Part shown: piece by piece, positions 33,155 to 38,028 of the stretch | How the letters are laid out: each line of letters begins with the position of its first letter | Numbering within the stretch: position 1 is the first letter of the stretch | Origin: Actinomycetales bacterium | GTDB taxonomy: Bacteria > Actinomycetota > Actinomycetes > Actinomycetales > Dermatophilaceae | NCBI GenBank assembly: GCA_016710385.1 | Contig: JADJVX010000003.1 | Coordinates: 1 to 38,028 of the forward strand | DNA length: 38,028 nucleotides | Direction of reading: 5' to 3' | Notes under the pieces: model-generated | Database searches by the model: none | What the model was told of the DNA's origin: nothing | What the model saw: the letters and a program-made list of their open reading frames with translations, nothing else | Made by a program: the position numbers and the translations under genes

Positions 33155-33385
33155 GTGGAGGACAAGAGCAACCGGATCGAGTTGCCGACTGCCCGCACCG
33201 GCCGTCCCTCCGGACGCTCCCGCCACTACGCCCCCGATGAGCTCGTGCGCTTCGACGCCCGCATCCCCGCACGGCTCGCCAAGCAGCTCTACGACGTCGC
33301 CCTGACTGACGGCCGCTCCGTCACGGCCGTCCACGCAGACCTTCTGGCCGCCGCCCTCGAGTGCCACGGAGCGGCCATGGACTAA
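33155..33385 (+). CDS. small ribbon-helix-helix-like protein
   Basis: 76 residues from GTG 33155, with GGAG six bases before it. After a basic, unstructured leader (TARTGRPSGRSRHYAPDE) comes VRFDARIPARLAKQLYDVAL, then DGRSVTAVHADLLAAAL: a short strand, a helix, a turn with Ser/Thr and a second helix, the Arc/CopG layout. Such proteins often sit upstream of integrases or relaxases and act as small DNA-binding regulators or excision-type factors. It lies 133 bases upstream of the integrase remnant on the same strand, which fits that picture. Confidence 0.6.
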   Translation: MEDKSNRIELPTARTGRPSGRSRHYAPDELVRFDARIPARLAKQLYDVALTDGRSVTAVHADLLAAALECHGAAMD

Positions 33386-33518
33386 GCCTGTTCGGCGCAG
33401 GCCGCCGACATGCGAAAGGCCCAGAGCTGCAACTCCGGACCTCATCGCGAATCGCTTCAGCGAGGTGTCACCTCGCTGCCTTCATGTACTTGTTCAAGCA
33501 CCCCGAGGGGGTATCGCT

Positions 33519-34048
33519 ATGCCTGCAACACGTCCAGAGTGCTCTTCTGGAACTGATCACGTCAACCGCCACGCCGAGGACGAGGACCCACGAGCCGCGG
33601 TGACCAACTACACGCTGTACGCGATCCCGAAGGACGAGTGGGCGCCGGTCGCGGGCTTCACCCGCGAGTCCGTGCTCATGGTCCACCCGCGCAGCGAGCG
33701 GCACGCGATCGAGGCGATGCGCACAATCTCGCAGTTCGTGGCCTGGGCGCACCGTGAGGGGTACCCGCTGGACCGGGACCGCATGTTCACCCCGGACGCG
33801 GTCGAGCGGTACATCGCCACCGCCGCCACCCACCTGGCCGTGTCCTCGCGCGCCACCCGTCGCTCGGACCTTCGCCGCTTCTCCCGGCAGATCACGACGA
33901 AGGCTCCGTGGCCCCCGGACGCTCCGCAGCTCAAGCAACGCAGAACGCTCGCGCCGTTCACTCAGGACGAGATCGTGCGGTTGTGGGAGGTCGCCAACAC
34001 CCAGAGCACCGAGATCCGTCGACGCCGTTTCACCGGCTACCTCGCGCT
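33519..34048 (+). pseudogene. N-terminal half of a tyrosine recombinase (integrase), truncated by insertions
   Basis: ATG 33519 follows GAGGGG by eight bases. The frame reads YTLYAIPKDEWAPVAGFTRE, RSERHAIEAMRTISQFVAWA, DRMFTPDAVERYIATAATH, RRSDLRRFSRQITT and PFTQDEIVRLWEVANTQST, i.e. a SAM-like core-binding domain followed by the start of the catalytic domain. It ends abruptly near YLALA at about 34,048, where minus-strand transposase sequence begins, so the catalytic part is missing. It is the likely integrase of the tRNA-Leu-associated island, now inactive. Confidence 0.65.
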
Positions 34049-34251
34049 GGCCAATGAGAGTGATGGCCAGGAGCATGCCGGTGGCGACGAGCCCGGTCAT
34101 CCGGAAGATGCCGCGGTTGACGTTGAGGTTCTGGAAGCGGTTGGCGCCGATGATCCCCTCGACGAGGCTGCGGCGGTTGAACGAGAGCGCCCAGCGGGTG
34201 GACTGCCAGGGGTGGTGCTGCCGGTCGCGTTCGAGGACAGAGCCCCGCAGG
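34049..34251 (-). pseudogene. C-terminal remnant of a second transposase
   Basis: The minus strand reads LRGSVLERDRQHHPWQSTRW, ALSFNRRSLVEGIIGANRFQ, NVNRGIFRMTGLVATGMLLA, ITLIG. The H-P-W-x-S...S-F-x-R-R-x-x-V-E-G...R-G-x-x-R pattern is the catalytic end of a transposase type common in actinobacteria. Its upstream part appears to be at 35621-35983, separated by the IS256-family element. Confidence 0.5.
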
Positions 34252-35620
34252 GTGGCGGGCTTTGAGGTGGTCCTCGGTGCCCTACTCGCCGCTGTTGATG
34301 GCGGCGTGTGTACCAGTATCCACGGCATTGTTGAGCAGCGCCATGGACTCTTCTGAGAGGTAACGGCGGTCGCCGGCGATCCATTCGTCGTGCATGTCGA
34401 TCAGGACCGCGCCAACGAGGCGGATGACGGCGGCGGCGTTGGGGAAGATCCCGACCACGCGGCTGCGGCGCTTGATCTCCTTGTTGACCCGTTCGAGGGG
34501 TTGGTCGACCAGATCTTGCGCCAGTGGGGCTTGGGGACGCTGGTGAACGCGAGGACTTCGGTCTTGGCCTCGTCCATCAGCGGTCCGACTTTCGGGAAGG
34601 ACTTGCCGAGCTGGTCGCGGACCTCGTCCCATGCCTTGCTGACGGACTCGGGGTCGGGTTGGGCGAAGATCGTGCGGAACACCGCGGCGACCATGTCGGC
34701 GTGGCTCTTGGGGACGTGAGCCAAGAGGTTACGGGCGAAGTGGACGCGGCACCGTTGGTGTGCCGAGCCCTGGAAGGAGCGCCTGAGTGCCTTGACCAGG
34801 CCGCAGTGTTGGTCGCTGATGACCAGCTGCACGCCGGCCAGGCCGCGCTGTTTGAGGCTGAGCAGGAAGCTGCGCCAGAACGTCTCGTCCTCGCTGTCCC
34901 CGACATCGAGCCCGAGCACCTCCGGGAGCCGTTAGCGGCGATCCCCGTGGCCCCGCGACCGCCATCGAGACGACTTGGCCGCCCTTGCCGGGCTTGTTGC
35001 GGACGTGGAGATAGGTCGCGTCGAGGTAGACGTAGGGGAACTCGATGTGGTCCAGGGTCCGCGTGCGGAACGCCCCGACCGACTCGTCGAGCTGTTCGCA
35101 GATCCGAGAGACCTCAGACTTGCTGATCCCGGAGTCGGCGCCGAGCGTGACGACCAGGTCATCGACGCTGCGGGTCGAGATGCCGTGCACGTAGGCCTCC
35201 ATCACCACCGCGTACAGCGCCTGGTCGATGCGACGGCGGGGTTCGAGGATGGAGGGGAAGAATGAACCCTTGCGCAGCTGGGGATCCGCAGCTGGACATC
35301 GCCCGCCTTCGTCGTCAACAGCTTGGGACGCGTGCCGTTGCGTTCGGTCACGCGGTCCTGCGTGCGCTCGTAGCGCTGCGCGCCGATCACGCCCGCAGCC
35401 TCGTGCTCGACGAGCTCTTGGAGCACGGTGCGGACCGACTCGCGGATCATGTCGACGCCGTCGCCGGTGCGGAAGGCCTCCAGCAACTCCGGACAGGGCA
35501 GACTGGGACAAGGCCATCGGTGGTCTCCTTCAGTGCGTGACTTGGTCGTTTCACACCGAAGATCCCGCCGATGGCCGCCTACTTCACGCAGCCCCGCCGT
35601 CGACCCTCAAAGCCCACCAC
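34252..35620 (-). mobile_element. IS256-family insertion sequence (~1.37 kb), transposase frame broken
   Basis: Inverted termini: GTGGCGGGCTTTGAGG at 34252-34267 and the complement of GTGGTGGGCTTTGAGG at 35605-35620, differing at one base. They enclose one transposase gene on the minus strand. Size and gene arrangement fit IS256. It lies inside another transposase gene, so it arrived later. I could not define a target duplication. Confidence 0.7.
34282..35517 (-). pseudogene. IS256-family (mutator) transposase with about three frameshifts
   Basis: ATG 35517 with AAGGAG seven bases before it. Pieces on the minus strand: MALSQSALS; LEAFRTGDGVDMIRESVRTV and GAQRYERTQDRVTERNGTRP; then LRKGSFFPSILEPRRRIDQA, GISKSEVSRICEQLDESVGA and PYVYLDATYLHVRN (first Asp); then LGLDVGDSEDETFWRSFL and LVISDQHCGLVKALRRSFQG (second Asp), HQRCRVHFARNLLAHVPKSH; and last RVNKEIKRRSRVVGIFPNAA (Glu), ending DTGTHAAINSGE at 34282. 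Each set is in a different frame from the next. All three catalytic residues exist, so single-base indels, real or from sequencing, are the only defect. If corrected, the length is about 410 residues. Confidence 0.85.
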
Positions 35621-35983
35621 TCCACGGGACTCTCCTCGTTCGAGCTCACTGTCGTGGACGGTGACGGTCTTGCCGCATCCGCAGGATTCGCCCGGGGCGC
35701 AGGTTGTTGTCGGGATGGTGTGCGGCATCCGCATCGAGGCGGGGGTGTTGGGGCAGCGGACCTTGAAGGGGTGCCCGTCGACGGCAGGGCCACGGAACCG
35801 TTGCGTTCCTCGTCGCTTGTTGTGCTTGCCACAATCTCGTCCGCCTTCACGCCTGGCACACCGTCCGCGGCCGACCCGAGCCCTGGCAGGTCCACCTCCC
35901 CGGAGGGGGCGCCCCCAGGCGAGCCCATCGATGACCGACCGCTCGACAAGGCCACCCGCACCCGCCGCCGACGCAAGTAGCAC
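35621..35983 (-). pseudogene. middle part of the second transposase, cut by the IS256 element
   Basis: The minus-strand frame contains KHNKRRGTQRFRGPAVDGHP, FKVRCPNTPASMRMPHTIP, TTTCAPGESCGCGKTVTVHD, SELERG and then meets the IS256 end. The Cys-Pro, Cys and C-x-C-x-K-T-V-T-V pattern is a zinc-ribbon-like region known in some actinobacterial transposases. Upstream of ~35,850 the frame is Arg/Gly-rich and no longer convincing. It probably continues at 34251-34049 on the far side of the IS. Confidence 0.4.
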
Positions 35984-36133
35984 GACACCTGACAGCTCGA
36001 GGAAGCCCTACACCCAGCACGGAACCGGCGTCAGCCTGCTCGAAAACGACCACGAGACAGCGGAATCAGCCCCACGGCATACGAAATTGACGCCCAACCA
36101 GCCATCCACGACCCGAGCGACCCCCACAACGAC

Positions 36134-36190
36134 GAAACTCCCGGCCGGATCGCCTCCCCCAGAGGGGGGACCCCCACGACCGGGAGTTTC
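36134..36190. repeat. inverted repeat with nested hairpin
   Basis: GAAACTCCCGG (36134-36144) and CCGGGAGTTTC (36180-36190) are exact complements. Between them CCCCC-AGA-GGGGG forms an inner stem. It lies just past the 3' end of tRNA-Leu, at the island edge; a second terminator or an element end are both possible. The surrounding 35984-36226 has no gene. Confidence 0.6.
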
Positions 36191-36203
36191 GGGAAACCGA
36201 AAC

Positions 36204-36224
36204 GGGTAGTTCAGGGAACTACCC
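36204..36224 (-). terminator. terminator of tRNA-Leu
   Basis: GGGTAGTTC (36204-36212) and GAACTACCC (36216-36224) form a perfect 9-bp stem with a 3-base loop, two bases beyond the tRNA CCA. On the minus strand the stem is followed by GTTTCGGTTT, a T-rich tail. Confidence 0.75.
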
Positions 36225-36226
36225 CA

Positions 36227-36312
36227 TGGTGCGCAAGGGGGGATTTGAACCCCCACGTCCTTGCGGACACTGGCACCTGAAGCCAGCGCGTCTGCCGTTC
36301 CGCCACTTGCGC
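36227..36312 (-). tRNA. tRNA-Leu (anticodon CAG)
   Basis: 86 bases including an encoded CCA. The acceptor arm GCGCAAG (minus strand from 36312) pairs with CTTGCGC, then discriminator A and CCA at 36230-36227. D-arm GCGGAACGGCAGACGC, anticodon loop CTTCAGG giving CAG, a long variable arm TGTCCGCAAGGACG as in leucine tRNAs, and T-arm GGGGGTTCAAATCCCCC. The same tRNA stands next to fhaA in Mycobacterium tuberculosis, so its place is conserved. The 3' end faces the accessory island, making it the probable integration target. Confidence 0.95.
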
Positions 36313-36379
36313 GTGTGCGAGGACCTAGTGTGCCGCGCCGAGCCCCGCCAGGGCAAACCCACACCATCAGCAGCCACCT

Positions 36380-36447
36380 GAACCTGCCGATGAACCAGCG
36401 CTCGGTACTGCGATCCCAGTACCAAACGCCAGTTCATCGGCAGGTTC
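36380..36447. repeat. 68-bp near-perfect cruciform between tRNA-Leu and fhaA
   Basis: GAACCTGCCGATGAAC (36380-36395) and its exact complement (36432-36447) are the outer arms. Inside, GGTACTG (36404-36410) pairs with CAGTACC (36417-36423) around a six-base loop. It lies in the 354-bp gap between tRNA-Leu and fhaA. The rest of that gap shows only TACGAT at about 36538, a possible -10 box for fhaA. It may be a bidirectional terminator, a small non-autonomous element, or a structural RNA. Confidence 0.7.
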
Positions 36448-36666
36448 TCGCACAAGGCACGCGCCACCACATCCTCACCAGTATCAACAGCATCACCAGT
36501 CTCAGGTGCGTCACACCCCCGGCCCAGCCACGACGGTTACGATGAACTCGGCGGCAGACACTCTGTCGTCATTCGGCGTTGCCTGACGTCGACCAACCAC
36601 CGGCACCACGGGCAACACCGGCATGACACGCGGATCGGCGCGTGCTGCCAGCGGAAGGAGGCGCAC

Positions 36667-37718
36667 ATGGGACTACTCGACAGGTTCGAGCGCGGGGGGT
36701 CGAGAAGGCGGTCAGAGCCCCTTCGCCAAGGCGTTCCGTTCCGAAGTGCAGCCCGTCGAGATCGCCAGCGCCATCCGCCGCGCCATGGACGACCGCGCCA
36801 CCGTCGTCGCTCACGGCCGCACTATGGTCCCCAATGTTTTCGCGATCGAACTCTCTCCCAACGATTTTGACCGCCTCGACGACTTCGCCGACACTATCGG
36901 CGACGACCTCATCGCCGCCGCGCAGAGCACGCCGGAAGTCCAGCGCTACACCCCGGCGGCCCCATCGAGGTCCACCTCGGAGGAAAGCCACCGACCTCGC
37001 CACCGGCGTCTTCCGGGTCAACCCCGAGACCTCCCGCGACGGCACGGCGGCCCACCAGCCGCAACAGCAACAGCCGCAGCACGGTATGCCGTCCGCCCCA
37101 GCCCCAGCGCCCGCCGCCTTCCCGGGCGCAGCCGCTGGCCCCACCCCGGTATGCCGTCCGCCCCGGCACCAGCCGCACCAGCCGCGCCGGCCCCAGCATC
37201 CAGCCGCAGCCTCCGGCACCACCAGCCCCGGCGCACGCGTCCGCGGACGAGGCATCCGGCTACCCCGACGCACTCGACGAACCCGCGCCCGCTGCAGTCG
37301 AATCCGAGCGCCACCCCTCGCCCGAGGCCGCCCCGCCCGCCGCTGCACCCGCTGCACCCGCCGCGCCGGCCCCACAGCCCTCGGCCATCGTGCCGCCCAC
37401 CCGTCGCCCGGTCGTCAACGCGGCCCGCCGGCCGTGGCTGGAGATCGACCAAGAGCGTTACCCGCTCGTCGGCTCACTCACCGTCATCGGCCGCGATGCC
37501 CTCGCTGACATCGTGCTCGACGACCCGGGAATCTCGCGGCGCACAGCGAAGTTCGCGTCGCCAACGACGGACCCCACCTGGTCACGTCGATCCGCGACCT
37601 GGGCTCCACCAATGGCACCTTCGTCAACGGCGAGCGCATCACCAGCGTCCGGCTCCAGGACGGCGACCGGCTCACCGTGGGCCGCACGGCGGTCGTCTTC
37701 CACGCCGGCAAGCGGTGA
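36667..37718 (+). pseudogene. fhaA: fhaA: DUF3662 and FHA-domain protein, frame broken by several single-base indels
   Basis: ATG 36667 follows GGAAGGAGG, a strong ribosome-binding site. The pieces are MGLLDRFERG; FAKAFRSEVQPVEIASAIRR, AMDDRATVVAHGRTMVPNVF, AIELSPNDFDRLDDFADTIG (DUF3662); a Pro/Gln/Ala linker; RPWLEIDQERYPLVGSLTV, IGRDALADIVLDDPGISRR; and GSTNGTFVNGERITSVRLQD, GDRLTVGRTAVVFHAGKR (FHA). The frame breaks at GGGGGG near 36,700, near 36,930, in the linker, and at about 37,540, where one C is missing before ACAGCGAAG. FhaA binds phosphothreonine on MviN and links the Ser/Thr kinases to peptidoglycan synthesis. It is unlikely to be truly dead; sequencing indels are the likelier cause. 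Confidence 0.85.
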
Positions 37719-37722
37719 CCGA

Positions 37723-38028
37723 ATGAGCGAACTCACTCTCACCGTCTTTCGGCTCGCGCCCACGGCCAGAGCCAACCCGCGCACTCGGGTGCGCGGCCGG
37801 CATACCCCTCGATGACCCCGCAACGCGGCCGCGGCACTATCCCGACCACCCTCGTGGTCACCGAAGGCCGCCTCGCGGGCACCAGTCTCCCGCTCACCCC
37901 GGCCGGCATCCTCATCGGCCGCAACCCCAGTGCGCGCTCGTGCTCGACGACGACTTTCGCCTCCGGCCGCCACGCCCGCCTACTCCACCGCAACGGCACC
38001 TGGCACGTCGAACCTCGGCTCCACCAAT
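37723..38028 (+). pseudogene. fhaB: fhaB start (FHA-domain protein), frame broken and cut by the window end
   Basis: ATG 37723 lies four bases after the fhaA stop and reads MSELTLTVFRLA, the standard FhaB N-terminus. The membrane helix that should follow is not readable. Then in a second frame TTLVVTEGRLAGTSLPLTPA, GILIGRNP, and in further frames CALVLDDD, FASGRHARLLHRNGTWHVE and LGSTN, which is the FHA domain up to the window end. At least three indels are needed to join them. FhaB normally precedes pstP, rodA, pbpA and the pkn kinases in one operon. Confidence 0.8.

Noticed and set aside
33468..34328. 286-codon minus-strand open frame
   Set aside because: Only its 34049-34251 part resembles a protein (a transposase end); the rest is antisense to the integrase remnant.

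Overview
This window is high-GC actinobacterial DNA. The supporting signs are a coenzyme F420 pair (fbiD and an F420-dependent glucose-6-phosphate dehydrogenase), a mycothiol-dependent maleylpyruvate isomerase-type protein, a DUF2510/PASTA/Excalibur surface protein, and at the right edge a tRNA-Leu(CAG) next to fhaA/fhaB, the order known from Mycobacterium and relatives near oriC. A 9-base word, GGTATGCCG or its complement, is strongly iterated in the flanks. A member of the Micrococcales is my best guess; the family is not proven by anything here.

Layout. 1-18.3 kb is core-like: a partial unknown gene, an alpha/beta hydrolase, a pRiA4b ORF-3-like protein, a membrane protein, a short lipoprotein and a convergent EamA transporter separated by an array of eight ~52-bp repeats, fgd, a GntR-acdS-AceE-like TPP enzyme operon (ACC deamination and probably use of the 2-oxobutyrate), fbiD, a DUF695 protein, a NucS-like nuclease, a frameshifted unknown protein, the PASTA protein and the maleylpyruvate isomerase-type protein.

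18.3-36.2 kb is an accessory island abutting the 3' end of tRNA-Leu. It holds an AlbA_2/ATPase regulator, a methyltransferase remnant, an IS21-family element inserted in an unknown gene, a G-only tract that looks like bad sequence, integrase remnants, and three candidate conflict loci: (i) a low-GC, translationally coupled pair made of a protein with a DAC (diadenylate cyclase/DisA_N)-like domain and a 440-residue protein of unknown family, (ii) an 829-residue protein with a PD-(D/E)XK nuclease core, and (iii) a small acidic protein followed by an Mrr-like nuclease. IS110, IS256 and other transposase remnants lie between them, one nested in another. The iterated 9-mer is almost absent from the island.

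36.2-38.0 kb returns to core: tRNA-Leu, fhaA and the start of fhaB, both broken by single-base indels. Because these genes are normally intact in the phylum, I suspect sequencing errors here. The same caution applies to the other frameshifts in the window.
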